Notes: generated by a model from the sequence alone, not told the origin. Shown: positions 52,460 to 60,952, counted from the first letter of the stretch. The stretch: DNA of 64,000 nucleotides from Streptomyces antnestii (GCF_004005495.1 NZ_RZYA01000001.1:682001-746000); one strand, 5' to 3'. Numbers and translations: made by a program.

Positions 52460-53074
52460 ATGCTGGAGTTGTCGCAGGACACAGGTGTGACGCTGCCCGG
52501 CGGGGCCGGGACGGTGCGGTTCGGGATGACACCGGACCAGGTGCTCTCGCTACTCGCCGCGGGCGCGATCACGCGCAGACGCCCGTGCATGACGCTGACG
52601 CGCGAGCAGTATCCGGAGCTGCGGCACGCGCACGACGCCTGGCTCAGCGGGCTCCTCCACGAACCGGACTGGGCCTTCGAGGCGGAGTTCGACGGCGTCA
52701 CGCTCGGCTTCCGGGGTGGCGGTCCCGGCGCGGCGGACCGGCTCGCCCGGCTCGACGTCACCTCTACCGCCCCCACTCCGGCGACCACGGTCGCGTGGGA
52801 CGACATCGACCTCTTCGGGTACCCGGCGGGCGAGATCGCCGACGCCCTGCCCGGGGCGAAGCTGCTGCCGGACGACCCGGCGGCGGGAGCGGGCCGCACG
52901 GCCACCGACCTGATCGTCGAGCCGGCCGGCCTGCGCCTGTCCCTGCTCACCCCCGTGTCCGCAGGCCAGCGCATCGTGCTGCTCGGCCCGGACGCCCGGA
53001 GCTGGCAGGCGTGTTGCGAGGGCGCGTGGGCGTGCGCGAAGGAAGGGGACGCGCTCACCGGGATCATGCGGTGA
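52460..53074 (+). CDS. hypothetical protein
   Basis: A 204-residue soluble protein without signal peptide or recognised motifs. The phrase TVRFGMTPDQVLSLLAAG near the start and the two-part repeat-like layout (WDDIDLFGYPAGEIADALPG) resemble uncharacterised actinomycete proteins with a Bla-regulator-like tandem fold, but this is only an impression. The frame is open upstream to 52223; ATG at 52460 is chosen because the earlier part is non-coding in character, with GTG at 52445 as an alternative. It lies between the bacteriocin locus and the broken transporter. Confidence 0.7.
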   Translation: MLELSQDTGVTLPGGAGTVRFGMTPDQVLSLLAAGAITRRRPCMTLTREQYPELRHAHDAWLSGLLHEPDWAFEAEFDGVTLGFRGGGPGAADRLARLDVTSTAPTPATTVAWDDIDLFGYPAGEIADALPGAKLLPDDPAAGAGRTATDLIVEPAGLRLSLLTPVSAGQRIVLLGPDARSWQACCEGAWACAKEGDALTGIMR

Positions 53075-53128
53075 CGGTGACAGTGACAGCGACCTGACGG
53101 AGGCCCTGGAGGCGCGGCCCGACGCGCC

Positions 53129-54327
53129 TCAACGGTCGAGTGTCTTGTGCGCGCTCTCCGGCAGCCGCAGATACACCACGGACGACACCAGGCAGAGCAC
53201 GGCGACGTACCAGGGGAAGAGGCCCGCGTGGCCGGTCTCCTTGAACAGCGTGCCCACATAGGGCGCCGTCCCACCGAACAGGGCGACGGTGAGCGAGTAC
53301 GGGAAGCCGATGCCCGCCGCGCGCACCCGGGCGGGGAACACCTCCGCGTTGACCGCGGCCGAGATCGACGTGAACCCGGTGAGCAGCACCATGCCCGCGC
53401 ACTGCACCAGCAGCAGCGACCCGAACGAGCCGCCGAGCGACCGCAGCAGCGGCACGCTCAGGAGCGCGAAGCCCAGGCCGAAGAAGAGCAGCAGCGGCTT
53501 GCGCCCGTACCGGTCCGAGAGCATCCCGCCGACGGGCTGGAGCAGGGCGAAGAAGGCCAGCGCGATGGTGCCGGCGACGAGCGCGTCCGCCTTGTCGATG
53601 CCCGCGTTCAGCTCCGCGTACGTGGGCAGGTACGACGTCCACGTGTAGTAGGCGAGCGTGCCGCCCGCGGTGATGCCGCAGATCAGTAGCGACTGGCGCG
53701 GGTGGTGACGCAGCGCGTCGAAGAGCCCGGGCCGCTCGGCCGCGCGCTGCTCGGCGCTGCGGGTCTCGTACGCGCCGCGCCGGATCCAGAAGCCGACCAG
53801 GCTGAGGACCGCGCCGAGCACGAACGGCACGCGCCACCCCCAGCCGTTCATCTGCCCGTCGCCCAGCGTGCTGACCAGGGCGGCCGCGACACCGGACGCG
53901 GCGAGCTGCCCGGCGGACGTCGACACGTACTGGAAGGAGGAGAACAGACCGCGTCTGCCGGGGCCCGCCGACTCCACCAGGAAGGTCGTCGAGGCGGCGA
54001 ACTCGCCTCCGACGGACAGGCCTTGGAGCAGGCGCGCCAGGACGAGCACCACCGGGGCGAGCACGCCGGCGGCCGCGTACGTCGGGGTGAGCCCGACCAG
54101 CAGGCTGCTGCCGCCCATCAGCAGGATGGTCACGGTCAGCGCGGCGCGCCGTCCGTGCCGGTCGGCGACCGCCCCCATGAGGAGCCCGCCGACCGGCCGC
54201 ATGAAGAAGCCCACGGCGAACACGGCGAACGTGGAGAGCAGCGGTACAAGGGAGTTGCCCGCCTCCTTGGGGAACACCTGCCCGGCTATGTAGGTGGCCA
54301 GGAAGGTGTACGCGTACCAGTCGTACT
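53129..54327 (-). pseudogene. MHS-family MFS transporter, 3' fragment (interrupted by integration)
   Basis: The 5' end is cut at the left junction of the integrated element. From the junction the minus strand reads W-Y-A-Y-T-F-L, then one extra base near 54300 shifts the frame to A-T-Y-I-A-G-Q-VFPKEAGN and the rest of the protein (382 residues from a GTG at 54277). Eleven helices remain, with GAVADRHGRRA and GLSVGGEFAASTTF. The missing N-terminus (36-residue open frame) is at 63551-63661, 9.2 kb away. Joining both parts at the 13-bp core restores the family motif EWYDWYAYTFL, but the extra base would still break the frame unless it is a sequencing error. Confidence 0.92.
54315..54327. repeat. 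attL core (13 bp)
   Basis: GTACCAGTCGTAC at the left junction, identical to the right copy at 63557-63569. Left-flanking bases encode the continuation Ala-Tyr-Thr of the transporter; right-flanking bases belong to the element. GTAC at both ends makes it a short imperfect dyad, fitting a recombinase core. Confidence 0.9.
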
Positions 54328-54350
54328 GATTGACCCGAAGTCGCTATAGG

Positions 54351-54677
54351 CTACTGACCTGCGGAAATGGCTGAGTCGACGTCAGGGACTGGCCCGCTGG
54401 GGAGAATCTGGGGAGATCCAGAACCTGGAGAGACTTCAGGCACCACATCCGCCACTCCCAGTGTTACCCATTGTCCCAGCGCGGCAAGACCCTTGCGACC
54501 GGACTTGGGCATGAAGTGCACGTAGGTCCGCAGCGTGAACGCAGGATCAGCATGCCCCAGCCATGCCGCAAGCTGCGTGATGGTCTCGCCGGCCTGCAGC
54601 ACGATCGACTCTGTGTGACACGGCTCGACTCGGGCGCCCATCCTGGGCAAGTGTTGTAACGTAACTCGTGTACGCAT
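54351..54677 (-). pseudogene. tyrosine integrase, C-terminal fragment
   Basis: The 108-residue frame contains only the last part of a phage-type tyrosine recombinase: HTESIVLQAGE, ITQLAAWLGHADPAFTLRTY with the conserved His and the nucleophile Tyr, then VHFMPKSGRKGLAAL. The N-terminal arm-binding domain, core-binding domain and first catalytic Arg are gone; upstream sequence turns directly into the serine recombinase gene. Its position beside attL is typical for the element's original integrase. The first 20 residues look out of frame. Confidence 0.75.
54397..54415. repeat. left-end direct repeats CTGGGGAGA/TCTGGGGAG
   Basis: CTGGGGAGA (54397-54405) and TCTGGGGAG (54407-54415) lie within 90 bp of attL, inside the integrase remnant. 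The same 9-mer recurs near attR, as expected for integrase arm-type binding sites. Confidence 0.5.
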
Positions 54678-54716
54678 CTATGTAACGCTCAACCCCCTTT
54701 GCGATACGATCAGTTC

Positions 54717-55286
54717 ATGAGGATCGGCGTAGCGCGGGTCTCAACCCGCGACCAGAACCCCGAAGCCCAGCAAGACGCACTCATCGCCGCCGGCTGCGAA
54801 CGCGTCTTCACCGACAAGGCATCCGGCAAGCTCGCCCGGCGCCCCGAACTCGACAAGGCCCTCATGGTCGCCCGCGAAGGCGACCAGATCGTCGTCACCA
54901 AACTCGACCGCCTAGGCCGCTCCCTCAAGAACCTCATGGACCTGGCCGAGGACTTCCAGCAGCGAGGCGTCGGACTCGTCGTCATCGACCAGGGCATCGA
55001 CACGGCCACCCCCGCCGGCCGCCTCTTCTTCCAGATCATCGGCGCCATCGCTGAGTTCGAGCACTCCCTCATGTCCGACCGCACCCTCGACGGCCTCGAA
55101 GCCGCACGCGCCCGCGGCCGAAGCGGCGGCCAGAAGCCGAAGCTCCGCAAGCGTCAGATCGAACTAGCCCAGCAGATGTACGACGAGGTCGGACCGGACG
55201 GGAAGCGCAAGCACACCGTTCAGCAGATCGCCGACGAGTTCGGAGTCAGCCGCCCCACCATCTACCGACACCTGGAGAAGTCGTGA
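54717..55286 (+). CDS. small serine recombinase (resolvase/invertase family)
   Basis: A 189-residue serine recombinase. The catalytic Ser is in IGVARVSTRDQNPEAQQ; Arg motifs follow in LDRLGRSLKNLMDLAEDF and FEHSLMSDRTLDGLEAAR; the C-terminal helix-turn-helix is HTVQQIADEFGVSRPTIYRH. Length and layout match Tn3-resolvase/Pin-type invertases, not large phage integrases. The ATG at 54717 is used; the upstream TTG adds six residues. TGTAACG repeats just upstream (54655-54690) may be its binding sites. It sits where the 5' part of the integrase should be, suggesting it came in with the rearrangement that truncated that gene. Confidence 0.9.
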   Translation: MRIGVARVSTRDQNPEAQQDALIAAGCERVFTDKASGKLARRPELDKALMVAREGDQIVVTKLDRLGRSLKNLMDLAEDFQQRGVGLVVIDQGIDTATPAGRLFFQIIGAIAEFEHSLMSDRTLDGLEAARARGRSGGQKPKLRKRQIELAQQMYDEVGPDGKRKHTVQQIADEFGVSRPTIYRHLEKS

Positions 55287-55352
55287 CGGACCAAGCGGCC
55301 GAGGAAGCCCCACGGCTTGCGGCGCAGCTGCAGTCAGAAGGAGAGAAGTAAC

Positions 55353-55853
55353 TTGGGAGGCGTCCTACTTGGTGCTCTGATCGCGCTCGCAGGCAGTCTC
55401 GGAACCGTCGCTCTGCAGGCCTCGCTGCAGAGGAAGGCGTTGCGCGGGGAGTACCTGTGGAACAAGCGGGCCGAGCTATACCTCGATGTCCTACGGCATG
55501 GCAACGGGCACATCGCGCACCTCGGTGACGGCGAAGCTGATACGCAGTACGGCTGGACACCAGGCGTGGAGGAGCTGCGCCAAGATCTAACGGCACGGGT
55601 CCAACTCTTCGGCTCGGCGCAAGCTGAAGCGCACTGGCGAGCGTTGTCGCGGTCCAGTCGGCGACTTGACTCCTATGTGCTGGACAACTTGCTGACGTCC
55701 AGCGGAGATAGGGCGGTACTCGATCCGGCGCGTGCTCGCAACGATCACGAATACCTGCGTCTGGAGGGCGAGGCGTCCGCAGCCCGGCGCGCTCTCGTCA
55801 CACAACTGCGCCGCGAGTTGAACACCGACCAGTATCTGAGGCGGGGCGCCTGA
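55353..55853 (+). CDS. small membrane-anchored protein, unknown function
   Basis: A 166-residue protein with one N-terminal hydrophobic helix (GGVLLGALIALAGSLGTVAL) and a charged helical cytoplasmic domain. The start is TTG at 55353, nine bases after AAGGAGAG; an earlier TTG at 55317 would lack a ribosome site. It follows the recombinase gene in the same direction by 66 bp. Similar proteins occur on actinomycete elements; no function is known to me. Confidence 0.7.
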   Translation: MGGVLLGALIALAGSLGTVALQASLQRKALRGEYLWNKRAELYLDVLRHGNGHIAHLGDGEADTQYGWTPGVEELRQDLTARVQLFGSAQAEAHWRALSRSSRRLDSYVLDNLLTSSGDRAVLDPARARNDHEYLRLEGEASAARRALVTQLRRELNTDQYLRRGA

Positions 55854-55890
55854 CCCTTTCTTCTACCCATCACGGGCACGCTGCTTGGGT

Positions 55891-55920
55891 GCCCGCCTCG
55901 CATCCCCCGTCGAGGCGGGC
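55891..55920. terminator. bidirectional hairpin between converging genes
   Basis: GCCCGCCTCG (55891-55900) pairs perfectly with CGAGGCGGGC (55911-55920) around a ten-base loop, between the stop at 55853 (+) and the stop at 55942 (-). Confidence 0.7.
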
Positions 55921-55941
55921 GCTGTTCTGTGCGGTCGCAGC

Positions 55942-56424
55942 TCAGTAGAACTTGGACGGCTGAGGCGTGGGAGTCCCGCCGGTTTCCATCTGGTTGACGA
56001 GCTGGTTGTAGTCGTCGACGGTTCCGGGCTTGAGGACGTAGTCCTCGATCTGGCCGTTCGCCTGCGGCACTTGGAGCGTGAGTGTGCTGCCGTTCAGGGT
56101 GCCGTTGAAGACCGTACTGCCCAGCGCGAAGCTCGCCGTGAGCGTGACCTGGCTGCCCTTTACGGTTCCCGTGAGGGTGGCGCGCTGGTGATCGGGACTG
56201 TTGTATTTGACCTCTGTCGTGTCGAACGTGCCGGTGATGTTCGTGCCCTGCACGTCCGTTTCGATGAGGGTGACGGAGTTGTAGTCCTCGCCGACGAGGG
56301 TGTGCGGCAGGCCACCGATGGATACCGGCGCTACGGCGGGGTCCGCTCTGTGGCCGGACCCGCAGCCGGCGAGGGTGAGTACGCAGCTGGAAGCGGCGAC
56401 GAGTGCCGTATGTCTGATGTTCAT
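55942..56424 (-). CDS. putative lipoprotein
   Basis: A 160-residue protein with a clear lipobox (VLTLAGCGSG, Cys near residue 21) and a beta-rich mature part with Thr-rich strands (TGTFDTTEVKYN, ATLTGTVKGSQVTLTASF). The ATG at 56424 follows a G-rich ribosome site; an in-frame TTG at 56436 is an alternative. It lies in an element region with several other surface proteins. Function unknown. Confidence 0.78.
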   Translation of the reverse strand: MNIRHTALVAASSCVLTLAGCGSGHRADPAVAPVSIGGLPHTLVGEDYNSVTLIETDVQGTNITGTFDTTEVKYNSPDHQRATLTGTVKGSQVTLTASFALGSTVFNGTLNGSTLTLQVPQANGQIEDYVLKPGTVDDYNQLVNQMETGGTPTPQPSKFY

Positions 56425-56549
56425 GAAGCCCCCCAAGGCTGTTCAGCGCAGACCGTAGCGCTGCTGAAACTTGTGGATCCGCCCTCTGTCGAACCGGCTA
56501 GGCGCCCGTCCCGCCGCCACTCCCGTTGGCGAGATGGGCGCTCTTGTGT

Positions 56550-57035
56550 CTACTGCGGGTATCCCTGCTCGTCCATGCACTGCTTGAACGTCTTCTCGTT
56601 CATGGTGGCGGAGTAGGCGTTCGTGATGCTGTCGAGGGACTTGTCACCGCTGTTGCTGTTGCTGGGGTAGGCCTGGTCGGCGACGATCTGACAGTGGGCG
56701 TGGGCTTCCGTCTCGGTGAGCTGGACGGGGGCGGTGCTGTCCTGGGTGGGGATGACGGTTGTACCGACGGCGTCTTGCCCGTCCCGGCCGGCCGAGCCGG
56801 TAAGGCCGCGGGGCCCGGGTAGCCCTGCGGGTCCGGCTGGCCCGGCGGGTCCTGTCGGTCCGGCGGGGCCGGGTATCTGGCGCTGGACTTGCAGGTCGCT
56901 TATCTGCATCTGCTGCGCGACCAGGACGCCGGTTTGCGCGGCCAGCACTATGACGAGTCCGGCGAGTAGGACTGTGCGGCGGCGTGGCCGTCTTGGCGAG
57001 GCTGGCGACTCGGCTGATATGTCTTCTGTGGACAT
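56550..57035 (-). CDS. membrane-anchored collagen-like protein
   Basis: A 161-residue protein: basic cytoplasmic start (SPRRPRRRT), one membrane helix (VLLAGLVIVLAAQTGVLVA), a short coiled region, then a Gly-X-Y collagen-like stretch from IPGPAGPTGPAGPAGP to about GRDGQD (ten or so triplets), and an extracellular C-terminal domain with two Cys (AHCQIV, KQCMDE). Such proteins form trimeric stalks on phage tails or cell surfaces. On an integrated element it may modify the host surface. The start at 57035 is followed by the normal topology. Confidence 0.82.
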   Translation of the reverse strand: MSTEDISAESPASPRRPRRRTVLLAGLVIVLAAQTGVLVAQQMQISDLQVQRQIPGPAGPTGPAGPAGPAGLPGPRGLTGSAGRDGQDAVGTTVIPTQDSTAPVQLTETEAHAHCQIVADQAYPSNSNSGDKSLDSITNAYSATMNEKTFKQCMDEQGYPQ

Positions 57036-57149
57036 GTACCCCCCTCTAGCGAGGGCAGGATTCTATGGCAGCGGAGGTGTCTGGATGCGGGGCGAGGTTG
57101 GCCTACCTAGGCTGGAGATCCGTCCGCCAGGGGGGCCTGGAGGTCTGCC

Positions 57150-58070
57150 ATGCCCCACGCCGTGTGGTCCGGCGCGATCAGTTTTGGCCTGGTCACGATC
57201 CCTATCCGGGTGACCGCAGCGACCGAAGACCACAGCTTCAAGTTCCACCAGTACCACCTTGAGGATCACGCCCGGATCCGCACGCGGAAGTTCTGCGAGC
57301 TGGAGGACCGCGAGGTCCCTGCGGGAGAGATCGGCAAGGGCTACGAGATCAGCAAGGACACGCTCGTCGCGATCACCGACGAGGATCTCTACGACCTGCC
57401 GCTCCCTACCGCCAAGGCCATCGAGATCGAGGGCTTCGTGCCCTACGAGAGCATCGACCCGATCAAGATCGGGCAGGGCTACTTCCTCGAGCCGGACGGC
57501 CAGGTCGCGAACAAGCCGTACACCCTCCTCCGGAAGGCGTTGGAGCGGAATGAGAAGGCCGCGGTCGCGAAATTCGCGTGGCACGGCCGGGAAAGGTTGG
57601 GCCTGCTCCGCATCAAGGACGACGTGATCGTCCTGCACGCGATGCAGTGGCCCGACGAGATCCGCTCCCCGGAGGAATTGGCCCCGGCCCCGGTGGAGCT
57701 GTCGGAGGGCGAGATCGACGAGGCCCTCGCGTTGATGGACGCGTTGTCCACCGACAGCATCCCCGAGGACGTGTCCGTCGACCGGTACACCGAGGCGATC
57801 GCCGACCTGATCACCGCGAAGCAGAAGGGGCAGCCGGCGCCGCATGCGGCTGAGGAGGCGGCGCCGTCCGTGGAGGTCGTCGACCTCATGGCCGCCCTGC
57901 ATGAGTCCGTGCAGAAGGCGAAGGCATCCCGCGGCGAAAGCACCGAGGACGCGACCGTCCACGAGATGCCGAAGAAGAAGGTCGCAGTCAAGAAGCCTGA
58001 CGCCAAGAAGGCCACGGCGGAGAAGACCACGAAGAAGGCGTCGGCGAAGAAGCCGCAGCGCAGCGCCTAG
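57150..58070 (+). CDS. ku: Ku protein (non-homologous end joining)
   Basis: A 306-residue bacterial Ku homologue. It starts MPHAVWSGAISFGLVTIPIR, continues through the beta-barrel ring (DEDLYDLPLPTAKAIEIEGF, PYTLLRKALE) and ends in a Lys/Ala-rich tail (KKKVAVKKPDAKKATAEKT) of the sort that threads DNA. Homodimers bind double-strand ends and recruit LigD. No ligase or polymerase gene is nearby, so it would work with the host LigD or protect the element's own DNA ends. The ATG at 57150 has GGAGG six bases upstream. Finding Ku on the element rather than in the core genome is noteworthy; some actinophages also carry Ku. Confidence 0.95.
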   Translation: MPHAVWSGAISFGLVTIPIRVTAATEDHSFKFHQYHLEDHARIRTRKFCELEDREVPAGEIGKGYEISKDTLVAITDEDLYDLPLPTAKAIEIEGFVPYESIDPIKIGQGYFLEPDGQVANKPYTLLRKALERNEKAAVAKFAWHGRERLGLLRIKDDVIVLHAMQWPDEIRSPEELAPAPVELSEGEIDEALALMDALSTDSIPEDVSVDRYTEAIADLITAKQKGQPAPHAAEEAAPSVEVVDLMAALHESVQKAKASRGESTEDATVHEMPKKKVAVKKPDAKKATAEKTTKKASAKKPQRSA

Positions 58071-58091
58071 GGCGTCTCTTTCGGATCATGC

Positions 58092-58475
58092 CTAGACAGC
58101 GTCGTCCTCCGCCCGCACCCAGGCCAACTGCTCGTCGCTCAGCGGGGGGTCGAACCCTTCTGGGAACATCAGCATGAGTGGTTGCGGCCACATGTTCTCG
58201 GGCCCGTGCTCTTGGCAGTCCAGGGCGATGAGATGTGGCCCTTCCTCGCAGGACTCGTGCCGGTAGGGGCCGTCATGGGCCTGGCAGAAGTACCCGAACC
58301 TAGAGCAGCCGTCCTCATCGCTCGGCTCGTAGAAGCCGGGATCACGGACAATCTGGGTCACCGGCTCCTGCCGATTGAACCGGGGGATCGGCCGGGGGTC
58401 ACGCCACAGCAGTCGGGGAGGGAGCATGCGCTCATCCTGCACCGAGGCCGTCCCCTTCCTCGCGGGCATCTTCAT
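58092..58475 (-). CDS. hypothetical protein
   Basis: A 127-residue protein with no recognised domain. Cys and His residues cluster in CSRFGYFCQAHDGPYRHESC and LDCQEHGPE, which could bind zinc. It converges on Ku, 21 bp between stops. ATG at 58475 or 58427 (better ribosome site) could be the start. Confidence 0.6.
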   Translation of the reverse strand: MKMPARKGTASVQDERMLPPRLLWRDPRPIPRFNRQEPVTQIVRDPGFYEPSDEDGCSRFGYFCQAHDGPYRHESCEEGPHLIALDCQEHGPENMWPQPLMLMFPEGFDPPLSDEQLAWVRAEDDAV

Positions 58476-58506
58476 CTGGGCCGCATGGTGATCCGAAAGA
58501 GACGGC

Positions 58507-58839
58507 CTAGTCGAGCACGCCGAGCTCGGTGTCCGGCCGGCAGTGCGGGCAGGCGTCGACGCCTTCGGTCACGGCCCGCAGTGCCTGATCCCGCGCGACA
58601 CCGCGCGAGCGCTTGCCTGCCATGTGGCAGCCGCCGACGTGGACGTACACGGGGTCGCGTCCGCCGAGGCCCATCTCGATGAGCCAGTCCGGGGCCGGCG
58701 GCCTGTGCTCCTGCCCGTACCGTTCCTCGGCCTCGCGTCGTTCTGTGTCTGCGATCGTCCGTCGGACGCGTTCCAGGGACATGGCGAGCCAGGTCTCCAG
58801 GGTGCGGAGACGCGGCAGGTCAGGCGGCAGATCGGACAC
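58507..58839 (-). CDS. DUF6233-like protein
   Basis: A 110-residue protein of a family common on Streptomyces elements and arms: DLPPDLPRLRTLETWLAMSL at the start, PPAPDWLIEMGLGGRDPVYV in the middle and ACPHCRPDTELGVLD at the end. Function unknown. The GTG at 58839 fits the family start; GTG at 58875 is the alternative. Neither has a ribosome site, and a TATA-like sequence (CATAGTAT) seven to ten bases before 58839 hints at leaderless translation. Confidence 0.72.
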   Translation of the reverse strand: MSDLPPDLPRLRTLETWLAMSLERVRRTIADTERREAEERYGQEHRPPAPDWLIEMGLGGRDPVYVHVGGCHMAGKRSRGVARDQALRAVTEGVDACPHCRPDTELGVLD

Positions 58840-59099
58840 ATGTTCGATACTATGACCACTCGCCGACCGCGGCACGCAGGGGGCGACCAGAACGGAGGGA
58901 TCATGCAGATCAACGACATGCTGCGTGCAACGTGTCGTGCCGGACGGTTCACAAGGCTGTGGACTCGGCCTGGTCGGCAGCTGGCACCGTCACCCTTCTG
59001 CCCGGTCTGGTGCGACAGCTGTTCGCCTGTCTGGGCAGCCTGGTCTTCCCTGGCGGGATGGGGGTGGACACGCGGTCCCGCTTCACGATAGGAGCACCC

Positions 59100-59588
59100 A
59101 TGCGCGGTCACCTCACTCGCGCCACCGCCAAGCTCTTCCTCCTCGTGGCTCTTCTGGGCCTGGTCACTCCCACGGCTACCGCCGCGGCCCAGCCCGCGCA
59201 AGTCGCCCGCACACGCACCGTCGTGCTGGCGTTGAACGGCACGTTCAGCGCTCCCGCCGAGGAGCCGATCCACATCACCGGGAGAATCCGCGTCACGGCC
59301 GTCAGCCAGGGCACGCCGGGCGGCGGCGGCACCCTCCGCGTGATCAGCAGTCTGGACAACACCACCGGTATCGGCCAGATCAGCGGCCGCACCTACCGCT
59401 TCGTCGGCGCCGACGTCACCACCCGCGCTCTTCCGAGCGACCCCATCACGCCGGTGATCATCAGACCCAGGTTCCTCAGGATCTTGCCGGGGGACCCGAT
59501 TCTCCCGACGGACCCCATCAGGGTCGCCGTGAAGGTCGCGGGGGACGGTGCCATCAGCAGCATCAGCGCGGACATCGGCCCAACCTGA
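59100..59588 (+). CDS. small secreted protein
   Basis: A 162-residue exported protein. The signal peptide (TRATAKLFLLVALLGLVTPT to TAAAQP) is followed by a beta-rich domain with repeated short hydrophobic strands (PIHITGRIRVTAVSQG, TPVIIRPRFLRILPGDPI). The ATG at 59100 has AGGAG five bases upstream; in-frame codons from 58932 lack one. It ends in a long hairpin terminator. Function unknown. Confidence 0.75.
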   Translation: MRGHLTRATAKLFLLVALLGLVTPTATAAAQPAQVARTRTVVLALNGTFSAPAEEPIHITGRIRVTAVSQGTPGGGGTLRVISSLDNTTGIGQISGRTYRFVGADVTTRALPSDPITPVIIRPRFLRILPGDPILPTDPIRVAVKVAGDGAISSISADIGPT

Positions 59589-59612
59589 CGGCTAGGAGCC
59601 AAACCGCACAGG

Positions 59613-59657
59613 CCGACGGCCCGGCATCGCGCGCGGAGCGCGGTGCCGGGCCGTCGG
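59613..59657 (+). terminator. hairpin terminator
   Basis: CCGACGGCCCGGCA (59613-59626) pairs perfectly with TGCCGGGCCGTCGG (59644-59657); the inner CGCGC/GCGCG extends the stem. It lies 24 bp after the secreted protein stop. Confidence 0.75.
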
Positions 59658-59717
59658 GGCTCCCCACTCATCCGTGATGGCCGAGGCTGGGATGCCCATC
59701 GGCGCCCTACAACTCGG

Positions 59718-59754
59718 CGTCCGTCATGGGGTGACTACGCCCCGATGACGGACG
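59718..59754. repeat. long inverted repeat in non-coding stretch
   Basis: CGTCCGTCATGGGG (59718-59731) faces CCCCGATGACGGACG (59740-59754), complementary apart from one bulged base. It is in a 545-bp stretch (59589-60133) without an intact gene. It could be another terminator or the relic of an insertion. Confidence 0.5.
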
Positions 59755-59829
59755 TTCAGCGACGGCTGCCGACATGGCAGTGCCGTCACTTCCTGCGAAC
59801 ATTGGCGAGCCTGCCGATCGTCGACTGCT

Positions 59830-59970
59830 GCTGAAATCAGTGGACAAACGCTGTTGCTGAAAGTGAACGAAGCCAACGGCAGCATCTCCGGCGCCCGCAT
59901 CACGCCAGCAGAGCTGGGGGCGGGTGAGACGTGGATCGAACTGAGGGCGTGGCCGGACGTAAAGGCGTGA
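59830..59970 (+). pseudogene. gene-tail remnant (copy A)
   Basis: The open frame reads EISGQTLLLKVNEANGSISG, ARITPAELGAGETWIELRAW and ends with PDVKA and a stop. There is no start or ribosome site. A related tail ends at 61103. Both look like debris of a duplicated gene, perhaps of phage origin. Confidence 0.45.
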
Positions 59971-60133
59971 GCAGGCCGCCTCTGCGGATCAGGGGCTTGC
60001 CGCCGTCTAGCCCCCACAGGCCGATGCCCATCGCGGTACGGGGCGATAAGGCATGGCTGTGGATCAGTGCCCGTTCGTTGCGGCCCCAGCGATGGCTCAG
60101 CTCGCGTCACGCTGGGGCCTGGAAGCCGAGGGC

Positions 60134-60790
60134 TCAGGGCGCGTTCAGCCCGAAGTTCTGACTGCTGTTGTTGCTCGCACCAGGGCTGTCGATGTTGTGG
60201 TTGATGCTGATGTTGTTGAACATCGGGATGACGCCGCTGAGGTTGATCGGCAGGATCGACCCCGAACCGCCCCCGTTCCCGCCGTTGCCGTTACCGCATT
60301 CGCCGCCGGTGACCGTGGTGACGTCGCTGTCCGTTTCGTCAGGGAGGAAGGGCGGTGGCTGATCGCCATCCTCACCCACTGTGACCCTGTTGGTGGTGCT
60401 GCAGGGAGCGTCCGCGGCAACGTTGACCGTCAGGAGGATCGTCGAAGTCTGACCAGCCCCCAAGGCGTCGGCGCTGCATGTCAGCACGCTTCCGCTGCCC
60501 ACGACGTCGCAATGGAACGGGGCTCCGGCCTGCACGCTGGCACCTCTGAGTCCTAGCGGAAGCTCGTCGGTGACGTGGATGCGGCGGGTGGATTCCGAGC
60601 CCGGGTTGCTGACGGTGATGCGATAGACGCCCTGCCCGCCTCGGGCGAAGTCACCCTGATGCGTCTTCGTGATCCTCAGTTGCGCCTGGGCGTAAGCGGG
60701 TGTCACGCCTGCCGCGAACGGCAGCGCGACGCCCAGCGCCACCACCGTACCTAGGGCGGACATCCGCCGCCTCAACCCGTGCATTGTCAT
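60134..60790 (-). CDS. secreted DUF11-like repeat protein
   Basis: A 218-residue exported protein. The signal peptide (MSALGTVVALGVALPFAAGV then TPAYAQA) precedes one DUF11-type beta domain (QLRITKTHQGDFARGGQGVY to RIHVTDELPLGLRG), an acidic stretch and a Gly/Asn-rich, disordered tail (CGNGNGGNGGGSGS). DUF11 repeats are typical of surface or wall-associated proteins. ATG at 60790, with AGGAG nine bases upstream, is preferred to the upstream extension to 60922. It has no LPxTG-like sorting signal. Confidence 0.78.
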   Translation of the reverse strand: MTMHGLRRRMSALGTVVALGVALPFAAGVTPAYAQAQLRITKTHQGDFARGGQGVYRITVSNPGSESTRRIHVTDELPLGLRGASVQAGAPFHCDVVGSGSVLTCSADALGAGQTSTILLTVNVAADAPCSTTNRVTVGEDGDQPPPFLPDETDSDVTTVTGGECGNGNGGNGGGSGSILPINLSGVIPMFNNISINHNIDSPGASNNSSQNFGLNAP

Positions 60791-60952
60791 TGCAGGTCGC
60801 TCCTGTCCACGAGGGTCCTTTGCAATCGAACCTCCCGAGCGATCGCGGGAGCCGATCGCGGGAAATGTATCGACCAGAAGCGCCCCATTTGTCAGCATGT
60901 GGAATCGAAATGCCGACTTCACTCGATCGCCAGCAACAAGACGGACGCCACA

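Noticed and set aside
54717..55286. Serine recombinase as a large phage integrase responsible for insertion
   Set aside because: Only 189 residues, lacking the recombinase and zinc-ribbon domains of large serine integrases; the tyrosine-integrase remnant at the junction is the better candidate.
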